Part shown: positions 8,073 through 17,699 of the stretch, in pieces
How the letters are laid out: each line of letters opens with the position of its first letter
Numbering within the stretch: the first letter of the stretch is position 1
Source: Herminiimonas sp.
Lineage (GTDB): Bacteria; Pseudomonadota; Gammaproteobacteria; Burkholderiales; Burkholderiaceae_D
Length of the DNA stretch: 33,633 bases
Direction of reading: 5' to 3'
Assembly (NCBI GenBank): GCA_028292665.1
Contig: JAQGLW010000190.1
Span: 1-33,633 of the forward strand
Translations under genes and position numbers: made by a program
The notes under the pieces: generated by a model
Database searches by the model: none
The model's input: only the letters and a program-made list of their open reading frames with translations
Told to the model about the DNA's origin: nothing

Positions 8073-9356
8073 ATGACCAACCTATCATGCCAAAAAAAAA
8101 CACAGTCCGGCGCAATTGCAATTATTGTTGCTATCGCGCTCCCTGTATTGATTGGGTTTGCCGGACTGGCGCTAGACTTGGGGCATCTTTATATCGAAAA
8201 GACGGAGTTGCAAAATGCTGCTGATGCCTGTGCATTGGCCGCCTCCCGGGAGTTGACGTGCGATCCTACTGTTGGCGCATGTGCCACATCTTATTTGATC
8301 AATGCAGAGAACAGTGGCTTAGCGGTTGCAGCACGAAACAAGGTTGATTTTCAAAGCACTGCAATAAGTAATGCACAAATTTCTGCTGATAGTATTAAGT
8401 TCAGCACCACAATTGCGCCAAATTCATCATATTTATCCCGTGCAGCCGGCGCAGATCCCGCATCAAAATACGTAATGTGCACGGCCCTGCAGTCTGGCAT
8501 CGTTCCATGGTTCATGCGCGTGCTCGGTGTCGCGGACCAGTCGGTAACCGCGCAGGCAGTCGCCACGCTAGCGCCCGCGCAAACGAACTGTGCAATCCCT
8601 CTTGGCGTATGTATGACGGCCACTGGAACACCGTCTAATCCATTTGCGGGACTTACAATAGGTCAATGGATGACGAGCAAGCTGAGTGCATCGGCGACTG
8701 GAAGCTTTGACTTCATTGATTTCACACCGTCCGGTGGAGGCGCCAACGAACTTGCCGACACATTGAAAGGCACGGGATCGTGTAGCCTTCCGCCACCGCC
8801 GACGCTGGTCGGCGAACAAGGACAGAAGACTAGCCTTGGAAAGGCATGGAATACGCGTTTCGGTCTTTATAAGGGCGGCGATACCATCGCGACCGCACCT
8901 CCCGACTATACAGGGTATGCGTACACACCCACATCTTGGCCATTGCGATTCAACGCCTATGCTGGCACTTCTGGTTCCACGCCAAACTTTCAGACCGCCC
9001 GCACTCAGCACCTACCATATCAAGGCGCTTCCTCTGGCGTTAATGTTCCAAACGGCTACAGTAATAGCACTCAGGCTCAGTTGACCAGTTCAGGAGCAGA
9101 CCGGCGGCTTGTGACTGCTCCAATCGTCAATTGCAGTTCCTGGGCCGCCAGCACCCCACAGACAGTGCCGGTCTTGGGTTATGCGTGTATGTTAATGCTA
9201 CATCCGATGGACAAGGATAACGGGCCCAACAGTACCGATGATGTATGGCTTGAATATCGAGGAAGATCGACTGATCCAGCCAGCCCTTGCGCAACATCTG
9301 GTTCTGTAGGAGGGCCTGGTAGCGTGGGTCCGCTGGTCCCAGCACTGGTGCAGTAA
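8073..9356 (+). CDS. tadG: TadG-like pilus assembly protein
   Basis: A 427-residue protein with the N-terminal Flp-type membrane anchor of TadG proteins: SGAIAIIVAIALPVLIGFAG, then LALDLGHLYIEKTELQNAAD and ACALAASREL, which is the DUF2134/TadE-like region. The rest is an extracytoplasmic domain with about ten Cys residues and many Ser, Thr, Gly and Pro, ending PLVPALVQ. There is no obvious von Willebrand A domain, so it is shorter than many TadG proteins. It precedes tadE by 10 bases. Confidence 0.85.
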   Translation: MTNLSCQKKTQSGAIAIIVAIALPVLIGFAGLALDLGHLYIEKTELQNAADACALAASRELTCDPTVGACATSYLINAENSGLAVAARNKVDFQSTAISNAQISADSIKFSTTIAPNSSYLSRAAGADPASKYVMCTALQSGIVPWFMRVLGVADQSVTAQAVATLAPAQTNCAIPLGVCMTATGTPSNPFAGLTIGQWMTSKLSASATGSFDFIDFTPSGGGANELADTLKGTGSCSLPPPPTLVGEQGQKTSLGKAWNTRFGLYKGGDTIATAPPDYTGYAYTPTSWPLRFNAYAGTSGSTPNFQTARTQHLPYQGASSGVNVPNGYSNSTQAQLTSSGADRRLVTAPIVNCSSWAASTPQTVPVLGYACMLMLHPMDKDNGPNSTDDVWLEYRGRSTDPASPCATSGSVGGPGSVGPLVPALVQ

Positions 9357-9366
9357 GGAGAACGTT

Positions 9367-9819
9367 TTGAAAAATCCTAAAAATCAACGAGGCGTAGCAG
9401 CGGTTGAACTAGCAATACTCATTGTACCTTTGCTGGTATTGACTTTTGGGGTAACCGAGTTTGGCCGCGCTATTTACCAATACAACATTCTGGCAAAAGC
9501 GACCCGCGATGCCACGCGATTCTTGTCCGCGCAAGGTCCAGGTGATCCGGGCGATGTCGCCGCGGCACAGTGTCTGGCGGTGTATGGCAATCGAGATTGC
9601 ACCGGAACTGTCCTTGTGCCTAGCCTCACCACAGCAATGGTAAACGTCTGTGACAGTCTTGGCTGTCCAGGAACGCACCAGAATCAGGCCACGGGAAGTG
9701 GCGTTATTAACCTTGTCACCGTAACCATTACGGGCTATCCATTTACCTCGCTCGTGCCTTTCGTCGTCCCGAATATCACATTCGGTCCGATTAGTACAAC
9801 TATGAGGCAAGTCCTATGA
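9367..9819 (+). CDS. tadE: TadE-family pseudopilin
   Basis: A 150-residue protein with the TadE signature: short basic leader, then RGVAAVELAILIVPLLVLTF, EFGRAIYQYNILAKATRDAT. The Glu five residues after the Gly is the conserved prepilin-peptidase-type residue. The start is TTG at 9367, chosen because AAGGAG lies at 9355-9360 directly upstream and no ATG fits. The C-terminal domain has four Cys residues. The stop overlaps the ATG of the next gene (ATGA at 9816), indicating translational coupling with its partner tadF. Confidence 0.92.
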   Translation: MKNPKNQRGVAAVELAILIVPLLVLTFGVTEFGRAIYQYNILAKATRDATRFLSAQGPGDPGDVAAAQCLAVYGNRDCTGTVLVPSLTTAMVNVCDSLGCPGTHQNQATGSGVINLVTVTITGYPFTSLVPFVVPNITFGPISTTMRQVL

Positions 9820-10274
9820 AAAATTTTATTCAAATTCCTCGTGTAGATCGCAACCGCCAAAGAGGCGTCGCCGCGGTTGAATTTGCGCTCGTCAGTTCTC
9901 TCTTCTTTACTCTGCTTATTGGAATGATGGAAATGGGGCGCATGATGTTTTATTGGAATTCCGCAGCCGAAGCCACACGCTTCGGAGCGCGGATGGCAGT
10001 CGTATGCGATTTGAATGATGCCGACATAAAAGCCCAGATACAGATGAGACTGCCAATACTGCCTATAGACAAAATCGGCATTAGCTATCAGCCGGCCGGG
10101 TGTAATGTGGACACCTGCCAGTATGTTAGCGTGAGCATTCTTGGCGGCGTGTCAATCGCAACCGCTATTCCTTTTGTGCCGCTTACGCTAAGCCTTCCCC
10201 CTTTCTCAACCACCCTGCCGCGCGAAAGCATGCGTAGCACGGTAACTGGAACTGCTAATCCAGTGTGCGGCTGA
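9816..10274 (+). CDS. tadF: TadE/TadF-family pseudopilin
   Basis: A 152-residue second minor pseudopilin. N-terminal QRGVAAVEFALVSSLFFTLL has the cleavage Gly and the Glu at +5, then MEMGRMMFYWNSAAEATRFG. The C-terminal domain has Cys residues at NVDTCQYV and near the end (NPVCG). TadE and TadF are processed by the prepilin peptidase and are needed for pilus biogenesis. It overlaps tadE by four bases and ends 38 bases before the tadZ/cpaE gene. Confidence 0.9.
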   Translation: MKNFIQIPRVDRNRQRGVAAVEFALVSSLFFTLLIGMMEMGRMMFYWNSAAEATRFGARMAVVCDLNDADIKAQIQMRLPILPIDKIGISYQPAGCNVDTCQYVSVSILGGVSIATAIPFVPLTLSLPPFSTTLPRESMRSTVTGTANPVCG

Positions 10275-10312
10275 AATATAAAGCATGATGAGAAAACTTT
10301 TGTAAAATAGGA

Positions 10313-11494
10313 ATGCTTGTGAAAATTGCGGTTATCTCGAAAAATGACAGGTCCGGTTCGGAGTTGGCGGCGTTGCTTCGTACACGCAGCCAGACCGGCG
10401 AGGTTCATATCGTTGCCAGCATGTCACAACTACTGGCCGCCGGCGCATCCGGTGTTAGTACGGCCGCACCGGATGTGTTGGTGCTGGACGAGCCGTCGAT
10501 AGAAAGCGGCGATTTAGACCAAGTTGAGCACCTAGGGCATGTCTATCCACTTCTCTCCTTCATCGTTCTGTGCCGACAAAGTTCACAGGAATTTCTCATT
10601 CAGGCAATGCGCGTCGGAGTGCGTGAGGTATTACCTTCCCCGGTAAATGCCGACACGCTATTTTCGGCTCTTCAGCGGATAGAAGATAAACGTAGTAGCC
10701 AAGCTCAGGTTAATGGAAAGGTGCTGGCCTTCATTTCCTGTAAAGGGGGTAGCGGCGCTACTTTCCTTGCAACTAACTTGGGTTATGCGCTGGCGGCGTT
10801 GAAACAGAAGCGCATTGCATTAATCGACTTGAACCTGCAGTTCGGCGATGCATCCCTGTTCGTGTCTGACCAGAAGCCTCTGGCAACGATTTTGGACGTC
10901 GCACAGCAGATCCGTCGGCTGGATGCTTCCTTTCTCGCTTCCAGCATGCTGAACGTCACGCCAAATTTCAGCGTGCTGGCCGCTTCAGATGATCCTACGC
11001 ATGCAGGCGACGTGAAACCCGAGCACATCGACTTGTTGATCAAGCTCGTACGTCGCCACTATGACTTCGTGCTTCTGGACGTAGGGCGCAGCTTAGATGC
11101 CGTCAGTATCCGTGCACTGGACCATGCGGACATGATCTTTCCGGTGCTGCAGACCACGCTTCCCTACATCCGCGATGGTAAGCGCATGCTCAGCGTTTTC
11201 CGGTCGCTGGATTATCGAAAGGATAAGATCCATCCGATCGTGAACCGCCACGAGAAAAGCGGCGACATCAGACTTGGCGATGTGAAAGCTGCATTTGGCG
11301 TCAATGACCTCCGGACTATACCCAACCATTATGAGGCCGCAGCTGCGTCGGTCAACCAGGGGGTACCTATCCTGAAGCTGGCCAAGGGTAGTCCAATCTC
11401 CAAAGCGCTGCAGGAGTTCACGCAGTCATTAGCTGGAGAATCGACGCCGGTATCGGCGGGATGGCTATCACGCGTGCTTCAACGGTCTCGATGA
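10313..11494 (+). CDS. cpaE: Tad localisation ATPase CpaE/TadZ
   Basis: A 393-residue MinD/ParA-type ATPase that positions the Tad machine, often at a pole. An N-terminal receiver-like domain (about 1-120, with [11 protein letters not shown] and [20 protein letters not shown]) precedes the ATPase domain. This begins with the deviant Walker [21 protein letters not shown] and continues [20 protein letters not shown]. The ATG at 10313 has only a close AGGA before it; the in-frame GTG at 10319 has better spacing and may be the true start. The gene is 37 bases upstream of tadA. Confidence 0.93.
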   Translation: MLVKIAVISKNDRSGSELAALLRTRSQTGEVHIVASMSQLLAAGASGVSTAAPDVLVLDEPSIESGDLDQVEHLGHVYPLLSFIVLCRQSSQEFLIQAMRVGVREVLPSPVNADTLFSALQRIEDKRSSQAQVNGKVLAFISCKGGSGATFLATNLGYALAALKQKRIALIDLNLQFGDASLFVSDQKPLATILDVAQQIRRLDASFLASSMLNVTPNFSVLAASDDPTHAGDVKPEHIDLLIKLVRRHYDFVLLDVGRSLDAVSIRALDHADMIFPVLQTTLPYIRDGKRMLSVFRSLDYRKDKIHPIVNRHEKSGDIRLGDVKAAFGVNDLRTIPNHYEAAAASVNQGVPILKLAKGSPISKALQEFTQSLAGESTPVSAGWLSRVLQRSR

Positions 11495-11531
11495 GAGATG
11501 CACCCGAACATTCAACGAGAGGAATAGAACT

Positions 11532-12902
11532 ATGAATATCGAAAATATGACGTTTCGCGACAGGCTGGGAAACGGGGACGGCAGCCAGAAAATTCAACGA
11601 ATTGGGCCGCACATCGATGGCATAGACAACCGCACCTATCAGGAATTAAAACGTCGGATTCACCAGATTTTGCTTGACAGGATCGATCTGGAAAGCATGC
11701 AACGGCTTTCTCAGGAACAGACTCGCAGAGAAATCAAAGCGCTTGTGGAACGATTGCTTGAGGAAGAAACTGCGGTCATCAACGATATTGAACGCAAAAA
11801 TCTCGTACGGGATATTCAAAATGAAATGCTCGGTTTCGGTCCTCTGGAGCCGCTGCTGGCTGACCCGACCGTGTCCGATATCCTTGTGAACACCTACAAG
11901 CAGGTCTATGTGGAAAGGCATGGCAAGCTAGAACTGACTGATGTGGTGTTCACCGATGATGCACATTTGCTGAAGGTGATCGACAAAATCGTTTCTCGCG
12001 TCGGCCGCCGCATCGATGAATCCAGCCCGATGGTGGACGCGCGTCTGCCCGACGGTTCCCGAGTCAATGCGATTATTCCACCGTTGGCCATCGACGGACC
12101 GGTTATGTCGATCCGTCGCTTCTCCGCAGTACCGCTACGGATGGACGATTTGATCGGATATCGCAGCTTGACTGCAGACATGGCGGAGGTCTTGCAAAGG
12201 TTGAGCAGGGCCAAGATCAACATTCTAATCTCTGGCGGCACGGGTAGCGGTAAAACGACCATGCTCAATGCCCTCTCCGGATCAATCGGTTTGTCAGAAC
12301 GAATTGTAACGATTGAAGATGCGGCCGAGCTGCAGCTGCAACAACCGCACGTCGTGCGACTAGAAACAAGGCCACCCAATATTGAGGGGAAGGGGGAGGT
12401 TACGCAACGAGCGCTGGTCCGCAATGCGTTGCGGATGCGTCCAGACCGCATCATCCTTGGCGAAGTACGCGGTGGTGAGGCGTTGGACATGTTGCAGGCC
12501 ATGAACACTGGCCATGAAGGCTCAATGGCAACCATCCATGCCAATACTCCGCGCGACGCGTTGACGCGACTGGAAAATATGATCAGCATGGCGGCCGCGA
12601 GTTTGCCGACGAAAGCGATGCGACAACAGATCAGTTCGGCAATCGGCGTCGTAGTGCAGGTAGGGCGGCTGACTGACGGCAAGCGCAAGGTGCTTTCAAT
12701 TTTGGAAATCACCGGCATGGAAGGCGAAGTAATCACAACCCAGGAAATCTTTGCTTTCCGACAGACTGGAATGGACGCGAACAGTGAAATTATCGGGCAC
12801 TTCTGCGCAACAGGAATACGTCCTCGATTCCTGGAAAGGCTAAGCGCTTTTGGTATCGTGGTTTCCGAGAAGATATTTGACCCAACAAAGCAATATCACT
12901 AG
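11532..12902 (+). CDS. cpaF: Tad secretion ATPase CpaF/TadA
   Basis: A 456-residue cytoplasmic motor ATPase powering Flp pilus polymerisation. The N-terminal helical domain leads to [20 protein letters not shown], the CpaF hallmark. Walker [21 protein letters not shown] is at about residues 232-251. The Asp box [11 protein letters not shown], Walker [21 protein letters not shown] and the His box [15 protein letters not shown] follow. Length and motifs match a full functional enzyme. It is followed after 6 bases by tadB, in the standard order A-B-C. Confidence 0.96.
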   Translation: MNIENMTFRDRLGNGDGSQKIQRIGPHIDGIDNRTYQELKRRIHQILLDRIDLESMQRLSQEQTRREIKALVERLLEEETAVINDIERKNLVRDIQNEMLGFGPLEPLLADPTVSDILVNTYKQVYVERHGKLELTDVVFTDDAHLLKVIDKIVSRVGRRIDESSPMVDARLPDGSRVNAIIPPLAIDGPVMSIRRFSAVPLRMDDLIGYRSLTADMAEVLQRLSRAKINILISGGTGSGKTTMLNALSGSIGLSERIVTIEDAAELQLQQPHVVRLETRPPNIEGKGEVTQRALVRNALRMRPDRIILGEVRGGEALDMLQAMNTGHEGSMATIHANTPRDALTRLENMISMAAASLPTKAMRQQISSAIGVVVQVGRLTDGKRKVLSILEITGMEGEVITTQEIFAFRQTGMDANSEIIGHFCATGIRPRFLERLSAFGIVVSEKIFDPTKQYH

Positions 12903-12908
12903 GCCATC

Positions 12909-13886
12909 ATGGACTATTTCTATTATCTTTTCGGGACGCTGATCTTCATTGCTGTCGTCCTGTTTATCGAAGGTGCGTACCTGACTTGGAATTCTTCAAA
13001 AGGCCCCGAGGCCGAACGTATTGCGCGTCGGTTGCGTAACATGTCAGCGGGCGCGCACAACGGCGAGCAAGAGATTTCTATTATTAAGCAGCGGCTGTTG
13101 AGCCAGAGCCCGGCAATGCAGCGCCTTCTTTTGCGGATTCCGCGCATCAGCGCCCTCGATCGGCTACTGCAGCAGTCCGGCTTGCCGTGGAGCGTTTCGA
13201 TGCTGCTAGGGCTTATCACACTAGTCTATTTTATTGCCCTTTTTGCCAGCAGCTACTTTGCAATGCCGCTGATAGTCCAGCTGGCGGCCGCTAGCGGGGC
13301 TGCGGCGCTGCCTTATTTTTATGTAAAACGGGCCAAGGGGAAACGTCTGATTCGCATTGAACAGCAGTTGCCAGACGCGCTGGATCTCATGGGCCGGGCG
13401 CTACGTGCCGGCCATGCGTTTCCAACTGCGCTGAAGATGATCAGCGATGAAATGAGCAATCCGATTGCAGGAGAATTTAGCATAGCGTTTGACGAAGTCA
13501 ACTTTGGCATCGCGGTGCCGGATGCGCTAATGAATCTGGCGACTAGGGTGCCAAGCACAGACTTACGTTACTTCGTGATCGCAGTGCTGATCCAGCGAGA
13601 AACCGGCGGCAATCTCGCCGAATTGCTAGCCAATATCAGCAACATCATTCGCGCGCGCATTAAGCTTCTTGGACAAGTCCGCGTACTCTCGGCTGAAGGA
13701 AGAATGTCCGCGTGGATATTGTCTTTGCTGCCTTTTGGGGCAGGGTTGATGATGCAGTTCGTTAATCCTGAATTCCTTGCAGTGTTGTATACCGACCCTT
13801 CCGGCCAAAAAATGCTCATGGTTGCTGGCGTAATGATGGTGTTCGGCATTCTAGTTATGCGCAAGATTATTCGCATTCGAGTGTGA
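12909..13886 (+). CDS. tadB: Tad inner-membrane platform protein TadB
   Basis: A 325-residue T2SSF-type membrane protein. An N-terminal membrane segment (LIFIAVVLFIEGAYLTW), a cytoplasmic region, two central hydrophobic segments and the GspF-like motif QLPDALDLMGRALRAGHAFP at about residues 152-171 are present, followed by RETGGNLAELLANISNIIRA and a C-terminal pair of hydrophobic helices. It forms the inner-membrane platform with TadC and is driven by TadA. The start lies 6 bases after cpaF. Confidence 0.95.
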   Translation: MDYFYYLFGTLIFIAVVLFIEGAYLTWNSSKGPEAERIARRLRNMSAGAHNGEQEISIIKQRLLSQSPAMQRLLLRIPRISALDRLLQQSGLPWSVSMLLGLITLVYFIALFASSYFAMPLIVQLAAASGAAALPYFYVKRAKGKRLIRIEQQLPDALDLMGRALRAGHAFPTALKMISDEMSNPIAGEFSIAFDEVNFGIAVPDALMNLATRVPSTDLRYFVIAVLIQRETGGNLAELLANISNIIRARIKLLGQVRVLSAEGRMSAWILSLLPFGAGLMMQFVNPEFLAVLYTDPSGQKMLMVAGVMMVFGILVMRKIIRIRV

Positions 13887-13921
13887 CATAAAAAGGCCAA
13901 TTTTTTAGGAGCAAATGCGTC

Positions 13922-14866
13922 ATGACTGCCCTACATTTTTCATTTTTGACGTTGCTGTTCTTCGCTGTTTTTGGCGCAGCGTTACTAGTACTACGGATGT
14001 TTTCCTCTAATCCCGTGCAGGATCGCCTGGATGCCGTGGTCGGCCGTGCAGCGCCAGCTGCAGGCGGCGAAACTGGTGAGTGGGTGGCGCGCATCGTTAA
14101 GTTGACAAGCCCCCTAGCAAAGCTGTCGCTACCTGAAGAAGGATGGGAGTCGTCGATGATTCGCACCCGCTTCATGAATGCAGGCTTGCGCAGTCCGTCT
14201 GCACCGGCGATCTATTTTTCGGCAAAATCCGTTCTTGCTGCAGGACTGCCGTTGATGCTTTTTTTCGCGCTTTCCACATCTGGTAGTACCTATAGTACTA
14301 ACACGTTGCTGTTTTTTCTGCTGCTAATGACGGCCTCCGGCTATTATTTGCCCAATATTCTGTTGAGGAACTTGATCGCGCGTCGCCAGCTGGAAATTTT
14401 TGAGAGCTTTCCCGATGCACTCGACCTCATGACTGTTTGCGTTGAGGCGGGACTCGGGATGGATGCTGCGCTTGCCCGCGTCGCGTCAGAAATTGGCCTG
14501 AAGAGCACCGCGCTGTCCGAAGAGTTGCACTTGATGACGCTTGAGCTCCGTGCAGGCAGTGCCAAAGAAAAGGCATTGAGAAACTTAGCATTACGCACCG
14601 GTGTTGAGGACGTCGACGCCTTAGTTGCGATGCTAATTCAATCGGAGCGATTCGGCACTAGCATCGCTGATTCACTACGAGTTCAGTCTGATGCTTTACG
14701 TACCAAGCGCCGTCAGCGAGCAGAAGAAAAGGCGGCAAAGATCGCGTTAAAGCTGCTTTTTCCGCTGATCTTCTTCATCTTCCCGTCCTTGCTTGTTGTG
14801 CTGTTAGGACCTGCATTTATCCAAATCTATCGTGTGCTGCTACCCACAATGGGCGTTGCCCAATAA
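13922..14866 (+). CDS. tadC: Tad inner-membrane platform protein TadC
   Basis: A 314-residue T2SSF-type membrane protein paired with TadB. Motifs include ESFPDALDLMTVCVEAGLGM at about residues 160-180 and ERFGTSIADSLRVQSDALRT near 240-260, then RRQRAEEKAAKIALKLLFPL, with the C-terminal membrane helices after it. TAGGAG lies about ten bases before the ATG. The next gene, tadD, starts 12 bases downstream. Confidence 0.95.
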   Translation: MTALHFSFLTLLFFAVFGAALLVLRMFSSNPVQDRLDAVVGRAAPAAGGETGEWVARIVKLTSPLAKLSLPEEGWESSMIRTRFMNAGLRSPSAPAIYFSAKSVLAAGLPLMLFFALSTSGSTYSTNTLLFFLLLMTASGYYLPNILLRNLIARRQLEIFESFPDALDLMTVCVEAGLGMDAALARVASEIGLKSTALSEELHLMTLELRAGSAKEKALRNLALRTGVEDVDALVAMLIQSERFGTSIADSLRVQSDALRTKRRQRAEEKAAKIALKLLFPLIFFIFPSLLVVLLGPAFIQIYRVLLPTMGVAQ

Positions 14867-14878
14867 TAAGGAGGCATT

Positions 14879-16015
14879 ATGGCGAGGTCCCAGCCTATCT
14901 TGTTTGCTACCACAGCCGCTTGTTTATTGCAGGCATGCGCGGCGCCGGCCACACAGCGGGCACTGAAGATAGAGCCTGTGCTGCAGGTACGTCACTCGGG
15001 CGCGCAGTCCGCCGCTACCTATTACCAACTTGGAAAATATCATCAAGAACGTGGCGAGCTTGGCCTTGCGCGTTCTGCGTATATCCATTCGATCAAGTTC
15101 GACAGCCAGCAAATTGAAGCGCGCAATGCACTTGCGGTATTAGATTCTCAGCAGGGAAAGTTGGATGACGCAAAGGCAATACTGTTGCAACTAATACATG
15201 ACTATCCCAAGATCGCTTATTTATATAACAATTTGGCATATATCTATTACTTGAAGGGCGACTACCATGCTGCGATACCAACAGTTGAACGGTCACTAGC
15301 GCTGGAGCCTGGAAATGCCCGGGCACATAACAATCTAGACCTTATAAAGGCGGCATTATCAGGGAAACGCGCGCGTCTTCATACAGCGCAAGGACCGGAA
15401 CCGGTGACAATAGATAATATTAATCAGGTGCCGGACGCTTCTAATATCAAACTCCATGATCCGGTAACAAAAACGGACAATGCAGCAGAGTTATCACTGC
15501 AACAGGCCATCATAGCTGCCAGACCAGCTAGTCTTCAAATGGCGCCGCAGATGCGAATGGATGTTGTCCAGATCTTGCCAAACGTGATCGAATTGAAGCG
15601 GAGGTTTACTTTTAACGCCGTCAACGCAGAGCGAGATAGCGGGAAATCATTTGCAACAAAACAAGTAATAGCTGAATATTCGGGCCAAGATAAGGTTATC
15701 CGGCTTGACGTAATTAACGGCAATGGTGTTCAAGGCCTTGCAGGAAGAATGCGCCATGCTCTGGCACAAAGGGGCATACCAGTTAAACACCTCGCCAATA
15801 AACGACCTTATAACACACAAAAAACGGAAATTTTGTACCGCACCGGCTTTGCGCGAGAGGCCGAACGCATCAGAAGTACTTTAAATATTGATGCAGGACT
15901 AACACCGGTTAGCACTGCATTCAGTAGCTCAGATATTTGGCTTTTATTAGGTAAGGATACCAGTAACTATTTGTCAACCACTAAATCTGCCAAGTTGTCC
16001 GGAATGACTCGCTAA
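14879..16015 (+). CDS. tadD: TadD: TPR lipoprotein with C-terminal LytR_C domain
   Basis: A 378-residue protein. An N-terminal lipoprotein signal (LFATTAACLLQACA) gives a lipidated Cys near residue 20. TPR repeats follow (TYYQLGKYHQERGELGLARS, NALAVLDSQQGKLDDAK, YNNLAYIYYLKGDYHAAIPT). After a low-complexity linker, residues about 275-360 look like a LytR_C domain: DVINGNGVQGLAGRMRHALA, VKHLANKRPYNTQKTEILYR. TadD is the TPR pilotin-like factor of Tad systems. The added LytR_C part, typical of cell-wall-associated proteins, suggests a peptidoglycan contact (inference). AAGGAGG precedes the ATG. Confidence 0.9.
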   Translation: MARSQPILFATTAACLLQACAAPATQRALKIEPVLQVRHSGAQSAATYYQLGKYHQERGELGLARSAYIHSIKFDSQQIEARNALAVLDSQQGKLDDAKAILLQLIHDYPKIAYLYNNLAYIYYLKGDYHAAIPTVERSLALEPGNARAHNNLDLIKAALSGKRARLHTAQGPEPVTIDNINQVPDASNIKLHDPVTKTDNAAELSLQQAIIAARPASLQMAPQMRMDVVQILPNVIELKRRFTFNAVNAERDSGKSFATKQVIAEYSGQDKVIRLDVINGNGVQGLAGRMRHALAQRGIPVKHLANKRPYNTQKTEILYRTGFAREAERIRSTLNIDAGLTPVSTAFSSSDIWLLLGKDTSNYLSTTKSAKLSGMTR

Positions 16016-16105
16016 GATAATAATTTTTATAATACGATTAAGACCTTACAAATAGAGTGCGATGGTAGTAAATAAATTGACGCTATTTTAATTTTTTTGG
16101 AAGCT

Positions 16106-16318
16106 ATGATGACTGAAGAACAAATTTGGCAAGCGATAACCAAAGGAATATCCAGTGATGGGGATTCTTATATTAATACTGACGAGATGTGGATCGATAT
16201 TACTCGGCAGTATTCATCTATGATTGCTGATATATCCGAAAGATTGAGTGTCAAAGAACTTACGGAGCTTATAAGTATTGGTATGAAGATGTATCATAAA
16301 GGTATGAATGCCGCGTGA
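16106..16318 (+). CDS. Small unidentified protein
   Basis: About 70 residues, acidic, beginning MMTEEQIWQAITKGISSDGD and ending MKMYHKGMNAA; no membrane segment. TTTGGAAG lies directly before two adjacent ATG codons (16106, 16109); the second has better spacing. It follows tadD by 90 bases on the same strand. I recognise no family. Codon use is A+T-rich like its surroundings. Confidence 0.5.
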   Translation: MMTEEQIWQAITKGISSDGDSYINTDEMWIDITRQYSSMIADISERLSVKELTELISIGMKMYHKGMNAA

Positions 16319-16449
16319 ATAATGTACCACTTGAGCGCTTTTGAACCGGGAGTAATGCCGGATTAAAAGTGTACCAATCCTGGCCTGTAATCTTGTGCCC
16401 CATTGACCTGCTCCCCAAACTAGTCCGAAACCAACATAGAATCTGTGAT

Positions 16450-16485
16450 TCAATCACCAACATATCGCGGATCCGGCGACACATA
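16450..16485. repeat. 36-bp direct repeat, copy 2 (inside czcE-like gene end)
   Basis: Identical in sequence and orientation to 628-663. Here it forms the actual 3' end and stop codon of the CzcE-family gene. The two copies bracket 15.8 kb that includes the whole Tad cluster. Confidence 0.85.
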
Positions 16486-16791
16486 GGCTTGTACAGGGTG
16501 GTTCAGGATACCGCGCGGCGCAACGTCGTTTAGAGCAAAGTTCGTGACTGTCCTTCCAACGAAGAAATTCCAAGCAAATTGCCTATCGCCGACGATGAAC
16601 GCAACAGTTCGGCCGCCCTCGACGTTGACGTATTTAGTGCCGGGAGTGATAACAATTCTGCTATCGGCACCTGATACCAATGCTGGTAGCCCGTAAAGGT
16701 CGCCGTAGCTAGCTCTTGTTGCACAGCCCATCAAAACCGCTGTAGCTAATACGACCGGAAGAATCATTGGAGAAGACGTTTTTACCTTCAT
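16450..16791 (-). CDS. CzcE-family heavy-metal resistance lipoprotein
   Basis: About 113 residues with a lipoprotein-like signal (MKVKTSSPMILPVVLATAV then LMGC). The mature part reads SRIVITPGTKYVNVEGGRTV, QFAWNF, LNDVAPRGILNHPVQAYVSP and ends DPRYVGD, which matches the CzcE fold: periplasmic copper-binding beta proteins of Cupriavidus-type metal resistance. The Met at 16791 is chosen because GGAG lies 7 bases before it; ATGs at 16803 and 16806 are alternatives. No efflux genes are adjacent. Its last 36 bp are duplicated at 628. Confidence 0.8.
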   Translation of the reverse strand: MKVKTSSPMILPVVLATAVLMGCATRASYGDLYGLPALVSGADSRIVITPGTKYVNVEGGRTVAFIVGDRQFAWNFFVGRTVTNFALNDVAPRGILNHPVQAYVSPDPRYVGD

Positions 16792-17117
16792 GGGATGCTC
16801 CATCAAATCGGTTTGGAATCACTTTAACTTCTTTCATTGGCGGCCTGGCGAGCTGCCAAAGTAATGATTCATCCTTCTCAATTCAACTTGTACGAGATTT
16901 TCGAAGTAAGCATAGTTCTTGGTGGCGCAACCAGTACCGGAGCCGAGCCGAAATACTGCGCAGGAAACTCATCATTTATTCTACTTCATGCAGCAGTTCA
17001 CGCCGGATGGATGCGCGTCGCCTAAACTAAGGAGAGGCGGACAATTGACGGACTAAGTAAAACGGCCTACCGTGCCTGAACCGTCCACTTAAAGTCAAAG
17101 ACGAGGAGAGATGCATC
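16792..17117. other. Intergenic region
   Basis: It probably holds the promoter of the divergent czcE-like gene and of the + strand gene at 17118. Open frames here have no recognisable features. No convincing -35/-10 pair or repeat was singled out. Confidence 0.4.
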
Positions 17118-17303
17118 ATGAAGGCATCGGAAGTCATTTCGGAACTGAATAGACTTGTCGCTCAGCATGGCGATCTTGAAACGCTCTACGAGTGTAAAGA
17201 TGACCTACTTGAAATCGATGGGGTGGGGATGGATAACGTGGTGTACTTGAAACCAAAGGATAACTCTGGCTCGAAGCCAACATCGGTGTTTCTAATATCT
17301 TAA
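17118..17303 (+). CDS. Small hypothetical protein
   Basis: 61 residues (MKASEVISELNRLVAQHGDL at the start) resembling small accessory or phage-type proteins that begin with a short helix and an HGDLE segment. GAGGAGAG lies about ten bases upstream and fixes the ATG. No catalytic motif. It is the first of three small + strand genes. Function unknown. Confidence 0.6.
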   Translation: MKASEVISELNRLVAQHGDLETLYECKDDLLEIDGVGMDNVVYLKPKDNSGSKPTSVFLIS

Positions 17304-17347
17304 CCTACCGCGGTTATGAATGCTGCAGTACCTTGGGCAGGATAGCA

Positions 17348-17608
17348 ATGTCACACAAATCCATCGGAATAGCAGCGATTGGATCATGCCAGGATGCTCA
17401 TTACTGCTTGGAGCTTGAAATGTGGACATGCAGAAAGTGCAGAACGCAATGGGAGTTCTCGCGACTCACGCCGGAGATTGATAATGACGGATGTCATTTC
17501 ATTTGTCCTGTCTGCAATAACCGCAACCCTTTGATCAATGTTGGAACCGCAGACGGTCCGGCAGAACTTATGCAGCCAGACATTGAATTGCCGCCACAGA
17601 AGGATTAG
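17348..17608 (+). CDS. Small zinc-ribbon-like hypothetical protein
   Basis: 86 residues from the ATG at 17348, which has AGGATAG upstream. Two Cys pairs, CRKC at about residues 28-31 and CPVC near 52-55, with a further His and Cys nearby, suggest one zinc ribbon. The C-terminus is acidic and Pro-rich. Partner or function unknown. Confidence 0.55.
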   Translation: MSHKSIGIAAIGSCQDAHYCLELEMWTCRKCRTQWEFSRLTPEIDNDGCHFICPVCNNRNPLINVGTADGPAELMQPDIELPPQKD

Positions 17609-17699
17609 ATTTTTCACGTAATAGTCGGGCTTCTTGCGGCCTTCGGGCCAATAAAGGGGGTAGGCTTCGATCATGAAATGATTCCCAAGGAGCCCCAAT

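Noticed and set aside
16319-16449. Imperfect dyad (GTACCACTT... / ...AAAAGTGTACC) and an IS3-end-like CCTGCTCCCC beside the czcE-like gene
   Set aside because: The arms match only with gaps, and no transposase reading lies beside them; probably debris, but not supportable as a feature.
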